Of a stretch of 64,000 nucleotides of DNA, positions 1 to 13,155 are shown in pieces. Below the pieces are notes generated by a model. That model saw only the letters and a list, made by a program, of their open reading frames with translations. It was not told the DNA's origin and searched no databases. Source of the stretch: Pipra filicauda (Eukaryota; Chordata; Aves; Passeriformes; Pipridae); NCBI RefSeq assembly GCF_003945595.2, contig NW_024104421.1, positions 5,022,001-5,086,000 on the forward strand. The letters are read 5' to 3'. A program made the translations under genes and the position numbers. Every line of letters starts with the position of its first letter. Position 1 is the stretch's first letter.

Positions 1-3000
1 ACACAGAGTGAGCAAGCAGACAAAATCCCAACATCTGAAGATAAAACCTATCCAGTGATTGATTTGGAGAGCACAGTTAGCTTGCAAGAAGCGGGGGGAA
101 ATGGTTTAAATGTGGCAAATACTGACAAAGGAGCAATAGAAAATGCTTGGTCATCACCCAGTGATTGTATTCTGGAACAGCAAGTGGACTCGCATTTGCA
201 ACAGATCAAATTAGGTGATGAAAACAGAGGAGTAAAAACCAGTGTGAATGGAAATGATTCATATAATGAAAACCAAAGGAAGGTTAGCCAATCTGCACAA
301 GATACCAGAGAAAATCTGCAACTTGAATTACAAAACAAGATTTCTTTTCCTGAATCGGGCATAAATTTCTCTAGTCAAATCTCCCAAGAAGGTGTAGGAG
401 ATCATAAAGACAGGCAAACTATGTTAGAGACAGGAGATACATCCACAGCTGTGTTGGAAGATCAGATGTTTCGTATTTCTAGTGTATGTTCTCTTGTAGA
501 AGGTGATAAATTTTATAATCCACAAATAGCAGGCATCTTCAGGTCAGTGTATGAGACACATACATCAGAAGGAAAAGGATCTGATGCAAGGGAAAAGGAA
601 CAACGTCCGGACTTGCATAAAAATGGGCTGAGCAATAACACTCCCCAGAAAGAGAGCTTGCTGCTAAAGATGTTGGGAGAATCATCAAGCTGCATGAGTA
701 AAGCGGATAAGATTTTGCATGGTAGCACGATGAGTCATTTAGAGAAAGAAAGCAAAGAAAGCAGTGGCAATCCTCTTAAGGTAGTTTCTACCTCAGAACA
801 AAATGTGTCATCTGAGGCATCTTTCAAGCATCCTGAAAATTGCTTAGAAAATCTTGCTAATTTAAACCAGAAGTTAGCTCAACATTCACTAGGTTCTTCT
901 ATCAGCATAACTGCTGAAACAAATGCATCCACTGTTCCAGGAGACCACAGTAAACAAAATGCCATACCCACTAAAAATAGCACAGAGGAAGAAATAAACT
1001 CTTTTGGAGAAAAACCTTGTAAATACCTAAAAAATCAGCTGTCTGAACTAGTGAAAGAGTTTCCATATGGCCTTCAAAGTGCTGATATGCTAAGAAAAGA
1101 ACCAGCACAAAGTCATTCTGTGGCTGAAGGGATGGAGAATCAACCTCAAAGAAAGATTAAAATTTGTGACAAGAATTCTAATTTGAAAGACCCAGTAAAT
1201 CAGATAAAAATTGCAGTGTTAAGCTCTGATCAGGTTCAAGAGCTGTTTCCTGAACACAAACAGTGTCCCTCTAGTGACAAGAGAGCAGTGAGTCAACAGT
1301 CAGAAGAGGCTTCAGCTGAGGAGAACCCTGAAGGCAGTGTTCTGCCTAGTCAGAGTCTGTGTAAGAAGGAAAAAAAACCACAAGAAAATTCCAACTCCAG
1401 TGAAAAAAATGAAGATTGTTCATTACCGGGTTGTGTATCTGTAGGATGTAAAATGCCACACTGTCCCAGTAAATCAGGAACATCTGGTTCAGAGAAAAAT
1501 GATTATCAACTTTCAAAAGCTGAAAATAGTAGCTCTGCAGAGAGACAAGAAAACAACAGTAAATCTGAGGCCCTAATAAAAAAACACTGTGCAGTGGGAA
1601 CCCAGACAATTTCTGAAGAAATCCAAACCAGTATTAGCAAAAATAAAGAAGATATTTGCATATACACCTCTGCAATGAACAAAAAACCTAGTCTGAACAT
1701 CAATAATGAACACATACTGCCTACAATAAAACAGGAAAATACTGGACCACCTAATTGTTTTGAAAACCAAGATGCTGATAAGTATAAATGCAGCAGCCAG
1801 AAGGAAGAGCTGCAAAGTGACAAAGGAACCCCGCTGCCAAGCAAAGAATTTCATTCTGACAAAAATGAACATCAGACAGTTTCAGAAGAATTGCTGGAGA
1901 AAACTGGTCACACACATGCAGACAACATGACAAAGTCATCTGGAAAGGAGAGAGTTTTCAAAACTGAGTTATTTTCAAGAGATAAAACCAAACCAACTTT
2001 GACCATGAAATCCAAAAAGCACATTCACAAATTTATGAAATCAGAAACTGTAGAAATTAAGCACTCTGAAGTCAATCAAAGGCAAAATATTAAAACTTGT
2101 GAAGAGAACTCAGCTGAAGGACAGAACTGTAGTAAAGAAAAGGAGATGCTTGGGCAAGATGTAGGAATTAATGTCAAAGAGAAAGACAAACTACCAGCAG
2201 AAATAAAACGTAAAAAGCTGAATAGTTACCGAGCTGATGCTGTAAGGTTCTCAAATTTTGGCGCTGTAGACTTTAAGTCAAAAAACACAAAATACTCTCC
2301 GCATAAATCTGTGAAAGTTCATCCTTCACAGGAGCAGCCATACAAACGGAAGATGAAGGAAAACCTGATGGGGAAGAGAGAACTTAAGAAAGCAAAGGTG
2401 GAAGATGAAAGACCGAAACAATCTGAAGGAAAGAATTTTAAGCAAATTACACATAGTTGCATGATAAATTCTGACAGAGCTAAAAGATTGAATGGAGAAA
2501 ATGTCTGGAAACCGAAGAGTTCCTTAGCAGATCACTCTGTGCTTAAACTACAGAGAAAAAGGGCTCTATCTTCTCCCATGTCTAAAAACTACTTTTCTAA
2601 CAAAGAAAGACGTCTCGATGGTCAAAACAAAGACAAGTGCTCTGAGAAAATGTTTCCTGATAAAAACCTGCTATACATAAGTAGAAGAAATAACAGACTG
2701 AAGTTGCATCTTCAAAAGGAACCAAAAAAACACTACCTGAACAGGGTTGCATTTAAACGTACGGCACAGGAACGCATATACCTGACAAAATTAGAGACAT
2801 CACCTGTCAGACCCGTCTGGCATCGAAAGACCAAAGTGTCACAAAACAGTGATTCGAAAAAAGGTGCGTCTGCCTCAGCAGTCGAGAAACCATGCAAGCA
2901 GGAAGTACTTGAGTTTAAGCTGTGTCCAGACATACTGTTCAGAAATCCAACCAGTGGCGAAGAAAGCTTAGCTGTGAAGAATTCCCTGGAAAGAGATAAA

Positions 3001-3013
3001 GTCGTTGTAGCAG
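1..3013 (+). CDS. RESF1: RESF1 (KIAA1551/C12orf35), 3' part of the giant coding exon; partial, continues before the window
   Basis: The reading frame is open from base 1 (frame 1) to the splice donor after 3013, about 1004 codons, and no start codon is needed because the exon enters from the left. The protein is low-complexity, rich in Ser, Lys, Glu, Asn and Gln, with no membrane segment. Basic clusters fit a nuclear protein, for example [19 protein letters not shown] encoded at 2341-2397. The exon end ([13 protein letters not shown] then ERDKVVVAG) and the two downstream exons match the C-terminal architecture I recall for human RESF1, which is about 1747 aa; about 1076 aa are visible here. 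In mammals RESF1 is a nuclear factor that associates with SETDB1 and supports H3K9me3 silencing of endogenous retroelements; transfer of that role to this animal is inference. The donor is CAG|GTATGA, leaving one base of a split Gly codon. BICD1 downstream supports the assignment by synteny. Confidence 0.93.
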
Positions 3014-3590
3014 GTATGACGCTATCTTGATTATTTATTTGTAAGTAAGAAGTATGTACTCCTTTTTCAGTTCGTGTTGTCTGAAACTACAGACAGTGGA
3101 AACATGAGACAGGAGCGGGGCTGGCTGATGTCGGGGCTTCCCCGGAGCCGTGGCACGGTGGGGCCGGCCGGGGCCGGGAGCCACGCAGGGAGATTGCTGC
3201 GGAGCTGTTTCTAGCAGCTTTAACCCTTTTTTCGCCATGCTGGCGTGGTAACTATCTTTCAGGTTAGCAAAGCAGTCTTATTAGATGACTTGCAGATGGA
3301 ATTAAATATGTTCTTTAAGCTTTCTTTTTCTCTCTTAAAGAGGCATGCACGCTTCTTGTAGTTACAGGTTTACAGGGGGAGAGGTTTAGGGAGTATGCCG
3401 AAGTTTGCTTCCTACCTGTGTCAGGAGGATTGATGAAGTGTTCAAAACAGCTGCAGTCTGCTAACACTTCGAACAGCTTAAACTTCGGGGCGCCGGGGAA
3501 CACAGATTCCCGCATCTGTGCCTTAGGAATCAACCTATCTTCATAGAAGAGTTCAGTAAAATTCGTTTCCTCACACGGTGGCACCAGTTC

Positions 3591-4077
3591 TGGATCCCTT
3601 TCCCCACCCACGACGTGGGGGAGCCCAGTTCTACTTCCATCTCCATCTGAAGAACCATTCCGACGTCTTGAGGGATGGGGAAAGGGAACTCCAGCACTAA
3701 GGGTTTCTCAGGCCCCGAGCCTGGAGGGGAGAGGTGCCCTCCCCTCCCCTCAGCACCCACGTGGTCCCATGGCTGGTACAGAGACAGCACACCGGGCGTG
3801 GAGAGGAGGCAAGAGAGAGTTTATTGTTGGGAATGTTACTTTTATAGGGTTAGGGAGAATCACAGGTTAACCGATTAGAAGTCTCAAGGGGCTTACAGGA
3901 ACACCCAATCACAGGAAGGGGTTTACAAGGTCCAATGAAACACCTTAGGACATTCCTGCATGGGATATACTTGTCGTGGGGGGTGTTGGGAAGAAGAAAG
4001 CATGTGTTTACAAAGAGACCACCAAAAGCCATTTTAAGACATGTTTAAACAAGTTTCTCATCAGATTTAGTGCTACA
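3591..4077 (-). mobile_element. LTR of an endogenous retrovirus, antisense in RESF1 intron (probable)
   Basis: Read on the minus strand, the block runs from TGTAGCAC (4077) to GGATCCA (3591), with the TG...CA ends typical of LTRs. It has promoter-like order: two inverted CCAAT boxes (plus-strand CCAATCAC near 3905 and TCCAATG near 3930), a TATAAAAG box (about 3846-3839) and an AATAAA signal (3825-3820), followed by a GC-rich U5-like stretch. Just beyond the 3' end on the minus strand lies TGGTGCCACC (3586-3577), which resembles a tRNA primer-binding site although I cannot assign the tRNA. The region 3111-3590 could be remaining leader or internal sequence but has no recognisable gag. Boundaries are inferred. 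No clean target duplication is seen at exactly these ends. Confidence 0.6.
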
Positions 4078-4635
4078 TGAGACTCTAGAAGCTGAAGGCT
4101 GAGATATCATAGCTAGTTCTCTGACAGACCATAGCCGTGTGTTAAGCTGAAAAAGAACAGCTTGGCTTGTTTGTAGAAAGTAGATTCTTTTGGCATAGTT
4201 ACCAAAGGTGATCTGATCTGTATTCAGTGTTCACCTGGATATACGTAAGTCTGGCTGGGCAGACAGTGGAGGGAGGGATCTTTTATGCCACTGAGGAAGA
4301 GAGAGAGCTTAGGTCTGACATATCCTGCACAAAGTCCCCATAACCTTTGCCATCGTTGCTTTAAGCTGCCCTTTTCCCTCCTCTTCTTTCCTGTCCCAAA
4401 TCTTTCAGCATCTTACATGGTGCATTGTGAAGCATATTTATGTCAAATTCTGTATCTGATTTTTAAATAAAGCCAAATCCTAAATTGCACATAGCAGCCC
4501 TTGCAGTCATTTTCACACCCAAAGGGAATTTCCTTTTGCATGTGCTAGTATATATGTTAAAACTCGATGCTGAATAGAGACCAAAACTTGTGATATAGGA
4601 AGGCCCAAATTTTTTTTTTTAAATTTTCTTTTTAG
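4078..4635. other. RESF1: Intronic sequence without recognised elements
   Basis: This AT-rich stretch lies between the LTR-like block and the 3' splice site. It holds an AATAAA at 4466-4471 and a T-run (about 4610-4620) that serves as the polypyrimidine tract for the exon at 4636. I see no ORF or repeat I can name. Confidence 0.6.
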
Positions 4636-4710
4636 GTGTCAAGAGTAAAAAAGAAGATTGGTTAAAATGTGAACCACTGAAGCAAAAGAAACTGGAAGAG
4701 ATCTCTACAG
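4636..4710 (+). CDS. RESF1: RESF1 penultimate coding exon
   Basis: This exon is 75 bases long. It follows the acceptor TTTTTAG and ends at the donor ACAG|GTGAAA. Joined to the previous exon through a split Gly codon it encodes [19 protein letters not shown] and then LEEIST, leaving one base for the next codon. The KEDWLKC core matches the corresponding human RESF1 segment as I recall it, which fixes gene identity and frame. The exon is too short to be found by ORF length and depends on the splice sites and homology. Confidence 0.92.
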
Positions 4711-6054
<1,344 letters not shown>

Positions 6055-7138
6055 TAGCGCTCCTGTATCAGAGGTCTTACTCAGTATCACTGAGAAAAAA
6101 ATGCCACCACTAAGATGCTTTTTTTTCAGTTTACTTAATATTTCTGAATAATTGTAAAAAACTACAGTTTTTTTGGTAGGTGTTTAGAATTTCCCCCCCT
6201 ATTTTCCTCATATTTGTGAATAATTGATATCTTTTGTATTTATTGCACAAATATACTTTGGTGCTGCAGATGCTGATGTTAAATGTACTGTTTCTTTAGG
6301 CATGTCTGAATTTTTTTTTTTTTTTTTAAGATAGGGGAGTTTTTTTGAATCTTGACCAAAACAAAGATCAAACTCATTTAAATTGCCACAGCCTCTTTTC
6401 TGATTCTCAAAAACTTTACTTGTGGTATTTTCCATTACTGGCAGTGGAAGAATATTTCTACTGGAAAGGGATTGCAGTGGGTTTCCAAGCATTACACTTC
6501 TATTTTCCACTTATGCTAGTCTGATTGTTTTGCTTCTATAAAGGCTTTTGTTTTTATAGAAACCTTTTTTTTTTTTTAAACTGGGAATAGAACTTTAAAG
6601 CCCTCAAATCGAGCATACAGATCAGGGGTATTTATGAAGTATCTATGCTGCTACCCAGTTTTGTTACATTTGTTTTTGTGGAACTTGTACAAATTGAATT
6701 GAGTTCTTAGTTTTAACTCAGTGCTGTAAACAGTGCTGTAAAGTGTTAGTTGAGTGAAGACTTCTCTTGTTTTTCTTTCTTTCTCTAGCTTTCTTTACAC
6801 TTGAAAGAAAAGTGCTATTGTTGAAGTGCAGGGAGTTTGAATTCACTCTTGTCTGGACCATGTTGCTCAATTTAAACAGACTGTAATTAATTTCTTTTAT
6901 TATAAAGTCTTAGATAATGTTTGATTTCACATTCACTGTGACAGAAGAGTTATATTTGTTGCTGGGTATCTTTTGTTTAAGTGCCTTTTCATTATTCAAA
7001 ATTTTGAATCAAATAATATTTTTTCAGAAATTTCGTACTTGATTCTATCTTGTTAAACCTTTATGCTCAAAGAAAAACCTGTAGATATTTCATTGAATGA
7101 CTTTTATACTTGAAATAAACTTTGGAGGACTATGCCTT
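6055..7138 (+). other. RESF1: RESF1 3' UTR
   Basis: This AT-rich region after the stop has several T-runs (for example 6309-6328) and ATTTA/TATTTAT elements (near 6238 and 6629) of the kind found in unstable mRNAs. I place its end just after the AATAAA at 7114-7119, where a U/GU-rich stretch follows (GCCTTGTC plus a T-run at 7133-7150). A second AATAAA at 7232-7237 could extend it by about 120 bases. Confidence 0.75.
7114..7119 (+). promoter_or_regulatory. RESF1: Probable RESF1 poly(A) signal AATAAA
   Basis: This is a canonical hexamer about 1.06 kb after the stop codon. It is followed at the right distance by a T-rich and GT-containing downstream element. It is the first AATAAA after the stop codon. 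Confidence 0.7.
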
Positions 7139-9077
7139 GTCTTTTTTTTTCTTAGTTAAAAAGTATCAAGCTGTGTTTATTGCAGTTAAATAGGCATTGA
7201 AAATAGTCCTTTAGATCAAAAGCAGGTTTGAAATAAATGCTGGATCTTCCGTGTTCAAGTGAGAACTGGACTTAAGCATAAGATTTTTCTAATGAAATCT
7301 TAACAGCACGTTAAGGAAGCATCAGAAATGTGTTCTGTCTTCTTCAGCTTGGTTTTTTTCATTCCTGCTCTGACTTGGAATTGGGAATTGGCTGGCAAGC
7401 CTTCAGTACTACTCCGTTGGTGACTAGGCATGTGTGCAGGCATCTCTAATTATCCAGTGGAGCATAATATCCCAATATCCTAACTCTCTCTGTATGCTCA
7501 ATTAAAAATAGGCTTTTTGGGGAGACAGAAGTCCTCACCTTCCATCAAATGTATGTTTATTCTCTCAAACTGGGAAACTATTTGGGAAGATTTTAATTCC
7601 ATCTGGCACAGCAGTCCTAGTAACTTAGACTTTTGTTTGTTTGTTTTTCTGGCTGGATGCCAAACTATTAGTCTGTGGAGATTGTTGTCTCTGAAGGATT
7701 TTGTAATAGTGTTGGCAACTCTGAGAAGATTTTATTTTGCATTTTCATGGGAGTTTAGTTACCTGTATTATACTGCCTGCACTGGGGAAGATTCATTGCA
7801 GCCTTAAGTGTACCCAGTAAAAACAACACACGGTTCCTGTCAAGAATTTAGTCTGGGTTTTGTTCTGCACAATGATACATGAAGCTGACTTAAATGCTTG
7901 GGTGAATTCTTTTCAATAGGAAATTATTGAATCCAGTGACCCATGATGTTTATATTCTAAATATTTGGAGAAGTTTGCTTCTGACCTTGTGCATCCAGTA
8001 AGTGAGAATGTCAGTTTTGAGTCCCAGTGGATACAGCTACATCTTCTCTCATATACCAAGGAGTGAATCTTGGCTCTGTGACGATGTTTACATGGTGACT
8101 TGTGCCTACTCTTTTGGTCTGGTTAGGATCTTTGGGATAGAGTGGCCATGTACTTTCTGCTTGGTTCTTATGTTGGTTGGTTATTGTACAGTTCAGTAGC
8201 TGTCTTGAAAGCCTTTACTTTGCACTTAGATCTGGCCTGTAGCCTGTGCTACACTTACTGCATGATTGCTGCATGCATCTGGCACTGAAGACTGCCAGAT
8301 GCTCTTCATCAGTTGCCATTTCTCCTGCTCCTTATAGTGCTGACTGAAGCCATACTACAGCAAGCCCTTGGCCTTGGATAGGCAAGATGCTCTGTGGAAA
8401 CTAGGGCTGTGTTGCTTGAACTGACAGATGTGAGCATGAGGTCATTCCCTAGCACTGAAGGTGCCCATCACAGATGTGATGTGTGCCCATTGTCGGGTTG
8501 TTGCCTGTACTTAAACACTTGCAGTATGAACGTCTCTGGTAAGGTTACTTTGTCCACACCATGGATCCTGTCATGGCTCTGAGAGCACTAATAGATCTTA
8601 ATGGTCCTATATGTCCTCCACTCACACCCCCTGCTCATGGGCCCAGGTTTGGGGCCTTGGCTGGTGAGGACCCTGCCTTGCTGGTTGTGGTATCTCCCTC
8701 AGCTTCTGGCCCCTGCCTTTAGGAGCTGCTGGTTCCTGCTGAGCCCTGGCAGACACAGAACTGTAGGATGTGGTGTGCAACATCCTGTCCTGTTGGTGTC
8801 TGTCTTCTCCTTCCCATTTCCTTCTAGGAAAATTTCTGTGTCGGTAGAAAGAGCTACCACTTCTATCATTCTTGTCTTTGTGTCCCAAGAGAATAACGGA
8901 TGAGGTTCTGGATAAGTGTGAAAAAAACATATATGTAATTTGCTATCCATTTTCAAAGACAAGAAGACGATCCACATTGCTACAGGAGACTGGTCAGCCA
9001 GCCTGACCTCTTTCTTTGGGAAGATTAGAAAACAATCCTTGAAGTCATGACTACCAAAGTGCAGTAAAGAAAAATTT
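7139..9077. other. Intergenic DNA, no gene supported
   Basis: Unique-looking AT-rich sequence. The ORFs here (for example 7517-7807, 8394-8582 and 8601-8903) have no recognisable domains, no conserved splice context and atypical composition for a protein, so I treat them as chance. A moderately GC-rich stretch (about 8590-8830) is not recognised. Confidence 0.6.
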
Positions 9078-9470
9078 GAATGGTCAGATTGGATTTACAA
9101 AGGGTAAATCATACCTGTCCAACCTGATGGCCTTATGATGAGATGACACATTCTGTGGACAAGTGGACTGTACAAACTGTTGTTTAACAAGACTTTTGAC
9201 ATGGTTTCTCATAGTATTCTTGTAGCCAAATTGAGGAGAGAGAGTTTGGATAAGTGACCCATGCTGTATGTGGAAAATTAGCTGACCAACTGGGCTTGGA
9301 GCAATACTGTCTGTGGTCAGTGTTAAAAAGTCCAGCTAGCAACTACTGCATTCTTAAGCAATTGATACTGGGGCTGTCATTACCATCTTCATTAATTAAT
9401 TGGAGAATGGGATGTAATGAACTTTTGCAGGTTTGCATGGAGAAATACAGGTCCTCACGAAACTCAAGAG
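9078..9470 (+). mobile_element. CR1 LINE fragment, reverse transcriptase region
   Basis: A degenerate piece of CR1 ORF2. The conceptual translation includes IGFTKGKSYLSNLMAL, which resembles the CR1 motif GFxxGKSCLTNLI, and then KTFDMVSHSILVAKL, which corresponds to reverse transcriptase motif A (DFSKAFDTVSH). Stops and frameshifts show that it is dead. It is 5' and 3' truncated, with no typical CR1 tail nearby. Boundaries are approximate. Confidence 0.78.
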
Positions 9471-12419
9471 TAACTTAGTGTGGGAGTTGAGGAAAGGCAC
9501 GCAGTGTGTCTCCCAAGAACATTTGCCTCCTCTTACTCACTTCCAACAGGTAAAACTAGGGATACTCAGAAGAGCTGGTTTCTAATCGTGTGATGAAGCC
9601 ATGGCCCTGAAGGATGTCCTGTCCAGGAGATGCCTGTTTTTGGCTTGAGGCAGCAATGCTTGTGTAAAAATGACTCACATCTGCTCCAGAGCCCCTGCCC
9701 CAACATCTAGTGATATGATGTTCAAGGAGGTCTGTAGAGTGGAAGTCTGTGTAACAGTGCCATTTACTTCACATAATTGTCATGATCTGTTGTAAATCAC
9801 ACCCGCTGTCTTGCCATGTGTCCAGTCATGCAGTGATCTGTAAACCATGAATAGAGCAGGGCATCAAGGAAAGAAAAACCAAACCAACCATGCAGGGAAA
9901 CATGAATTAACGAGTCATTAACATGAGTGCTAGAAAGGTGTGTGCTCTGCTTTCCAATCAAGAGTGATTTTCTTGGTGGCAGACCTAGGTTGTTATCTAC
10001 AATTCAGCCTTTATTTTAGATATCTGATCCTTTAAGCTAAGTCTTCCTTTAAACTTGGCTGTAGTGGCTACACTTACCTCTCCCTGTCTCAATCCTTGTC
10101 TTTCTGCCTTCCTAGACCTTGCCTTCATGAACTCACTTCTTCACCTCCTGAGGCTTCTTGTTTAATTTGCAAAGTTGCAACTACCACCTTCTCTTTTTAA
10201 ATCTTTTTCTGATCTTCCTGGTCTCTGACTTGTCTTTTACTGTGTGCAAAGCCTCCAGCCTGTTTTCATCCTGGCAAAGCTGTCTTTTCCTGACCTCTTA
10301 GCTCCAGTGCTACCAGCTCAACCATGCAAAGCCTACCCCAGTCTGCATTTAAGCCAGGCAACTTTTTGTTTTTACTTTGTTTGCTGTCTGTTCATCAGTA
10401 TTAAGACTCCAAGGGGAAAATGGTTCCCTGTTTCCAGCTTTTGTGCTCATTACTGTAACACCTTGACAAGATAAGGAAAATGTTTACTTCTTCCTTGCAT
10501 GCATAGAGCATGCCCATGGCAGTGGGAGCTTTGGAGCACTTAGTTCTGAGATTCAGCAAGTCCTTTGGGCACATGCAAACATTATCAACATGGAATAATT
10601 AGTTCAGTGGCAGTTATCCTCAAGATATGTCAGGAACTGTTATGTAGTTGGAATCTGTCAAGCTCCATAACAAATGTCCTTTAAACGTAATTTGGGTTCA
10701 GTGGCTTCAGTGGTTTCAGTAATGCCATATTCAGCAGGTTGCTGTTATTCTAAACTGCTCTGTGCAGTTCCAGTCTCCAGTGTATTACCATCATAGTGAT
10801 TTTGCCAATATTGGAATCTCTTTTATTGGATATTGCTGTGACTCGTGAATTGGCCACTATCCATTCAGACAGCTGCTCAAAAGAAATTACCTGTAGTAGA
10901 GAAAGTGTTAGGGCTGCAAGAAGCAGCATTATGGCTACAAGGAGTACCTGCAAGGAACAAAAGCCTGGAGACCATCTGCTCCGTTGAATAAGCAATCTGG
11001 ATACATTCCATAATTGTCACATGTTAACATGAAACCTCTTATTGTGGACCTGCTGGCTTGACAGACCCGCATAGCAGAGGAGCAAATACGACTGCCTATT
11101 TCACATGTGGGCATCTCCAGCAACTACAATATAAATGAGCAGCTTGACAGGAGAGTGAACAAGAAAAGCTTTTCTTAGAGAAACCACGTGTTGCTCCTCA
11201 GCATTTCTGCTCTACACCTCATGCAACTTACTATGGCTGAAACCTGTTCTGATGTACAAGTACATCCAAAGCAAATTTCTCCTTGGTAAGACCTTAAGCA
11301 GCTGCAGACAAGACTTAAACATGCATGAGTCCCTAAACCTTAAATTTTAAAATGTTGTTATGACAAAAAGATACTCTTTATAGAAAGAGTATGGGAAAGA
11401 GAGCTCAAATAAAGGACAAAATTATGACATGCTTAGTATTTGGAGGCAACTATGTATATAAATAAGGTAAGTTCTACAGGTTTAATGGCTTCGTAAACTT
11501 TGCTGGTTTCGTAGTATTAATGTTGAAAGACATCTTTATAGTCTGCTATAACAACATATATTCTGGGTCAGTCACTTCTGTGTCTCACAGACATATTTGA
11601 AAAAGCTGCATCCTAATACAATGAGCGATATAAAAGAGATGCTTAGTAATGACTGCATCCTGAGCATATTTGTACTGGATCTGTTTGTGAACCCTAGTCC
11701 CAGAATGCTTTAGACTCATATTCATTTAGCACTGAGATGATAGGTTTTCCATACACAGTGTAAAGAAAGGCTCTCAGGGAAAAAAAGTGGAGTAAGATGA
11801 GAAGTCCCACTGCTGTCTGGCAGCAGCTTTCAGCTTTTCTGTACTCCTGGGACATTTTGTGGCAAAGGAGATAAGAAACTGCAGAGCTGCTCTGCAGTGT
11901 TGTGATGAGAACCTCGCTTACTCCATTGGTCTGTGTGCTGGGAACAGGAGAAGGGTCAAATGCATAGTCAGTGAGGACTAGACATGTTGCTGTAGCTGCA
12001 AGTGCTGTTTCCTGCATATGGCTGCTCAGAGGTCTTCCTGGGATTTCAGAAGTCTCTTTCTGTAGCCCTGTTTGCTTTGTCACCGTTGGTTGGTGTACAC
12101 ATTCACATTTAATTCTGATGTGGATACAATTTGCAGGAAGCACAAAGTGGATTGAAAATGTGCCATTTTACTTATTGAAACTTCTCTTCTGAAAGATCAG
12201 CAATGACTTAGATGTCAACTACCCGATGAATAAATTCAAAATTAACAAATAGGTATGTTTGAGGGGGGGAGGCTCCTTGGTTTAGTCAGGGGGAGATGTC
12301 CCTTTTGTTCTGACTCTAGGCAATGTCTTAATGAGATAAGAGCCTGGAGGGAATCTGGAATCGAAAACATAGTTCATGGCAGGCTAGTGGTTTCTTATTT
12401 GATTAATAAAGATACACGT
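9471..12419. other. Intergenic DNA, no gene supported
   Basis: AT-rich sequence without a recognised repeat or gene. The longest ORF (11694-12143, minus, 149 aa) has no domain I recognise and no splice or promoter support. Confidence 0.55.
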
Positions 12420-13155
12420 GTGGGTTGTTTTTTGTTTGGTCCCTCCCAGCCCCATAATAGCGATATAATTTTATACTGGGTGTCAGTGTTTTGGCAGTGG
12501 AGAGTCTGCAGGAGGTGCCTCTGTGTGAGGTCAGGAGGTGCCCCCAGCTGGGTCCACAATGCATCCACTGCAAGACACAGCTGAGCCCACCACTCAAACT
12601 GGTGGTGCTCTGGGAAAACATATTTAAGTAAAGGATAGAAAACAGCAAAGAGAAAGAGGAGGAGGAAACAAGAGTGAAACAGCACAGGGAACACCAAATT
12701 TGAAGGTGCTCCATGATGGAGCAGATATTACCAAAGTGCTGCTCATGGGGAAGTCACACTGGAGCAGATACTTCCTCAGAGGTACCGTGGCCCATGGATG
12801 AGCCCATGCTGAAACAGCTGTCATTATCACCCAAAAGAAACTGCAGCCCATGGAGGAGCTACACTGGACCATAGGAAAGTACAACAGAGAGAAACTGCTG
12901 TGTGCTGACCCCTGCACTGCCTGTTACCTCAGTGAAAGGGCTGAGTGTATTGCACCCTGCAGTGGTAGCAAGAGGGGAAGGAGAGGTGCCTGGTGTGATG
13001 GAGTGAATCTGGGCCTGGAATGGGGGAGAAAAAGTGTTTTCCTGGTGTGTAAATATTTTTTTTTTTTTTAAAGAAAAATCCAACCTACTACTCAAATGTT
13101 TTTTATTTATTGGCAATTAATTGAGGTGAATTCCCTGAGGCAAGTCTGTTCTGCC
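12420..13155 (+). mobile_element. ERVL-type LTR, left part (interrupted by a younger LTR)
   Basis: This stretch carries the serial phrases characteristic of avian ERVL LTRs: GAGCCCACCACTCAAACTGG, GGAAAACATATTTAAG (TATA-like, about 12613-12628), a purine-rich AGAAAGAGGAGG tract, and repeated AGCCCATGG / ACTGGAGCAG / CACTGGACC motifs (12720-12880). It then reaches an AT-rich poly(A)-signal region ending AAGTCTGTTCTGCC. The sequence stops at 13155 and resumes at 13759. The 5' boundary is uncertain; TGTGGGTTG near 12420 is a candidate start. Confidence 0.72.

Larger units (their letters stand above)
3014..4635 (+). other. RESF1: RESF1 intron between giant exon and penultimate exon
   Basis: The intron starts GTATGA and ends in a polypyrimidine stretch followed by TTTTTAG at 4635. 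Retaining it adds only four codons after the split Gly before a TGA at 3028-3030. It contains a GC-rich block (about 3110-3200), an antisense LTR-like element (3591-4077) and an intronic AATAAA at 4466-4471. I see no coding exon inside it. Confidence 0.88.

Noticed and set aside
1506..1872. Minus-strand ORFs of about 100 aa within the RESF1 exon
   Set aside because: They are shadows of the RESF1 coding frame.
3315..3611. 98-codon minus-strand ORF (region around LFYEDRLIPKAQMRESVF) followed by a CAG|GTAGGA donor-like site
   Set aside because: It overlaps the LTR edge and leader region of the antisense LTR-like element. No known domain, no partner exon and no promoter beyond the LTR.
11694..12143. 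149-aa minus-strand ORF as a gene
   Set aside because: No recognisable domain, a peptide of mixed character, no splice or promoter evidence. This length is expected by chance in 64 kb.
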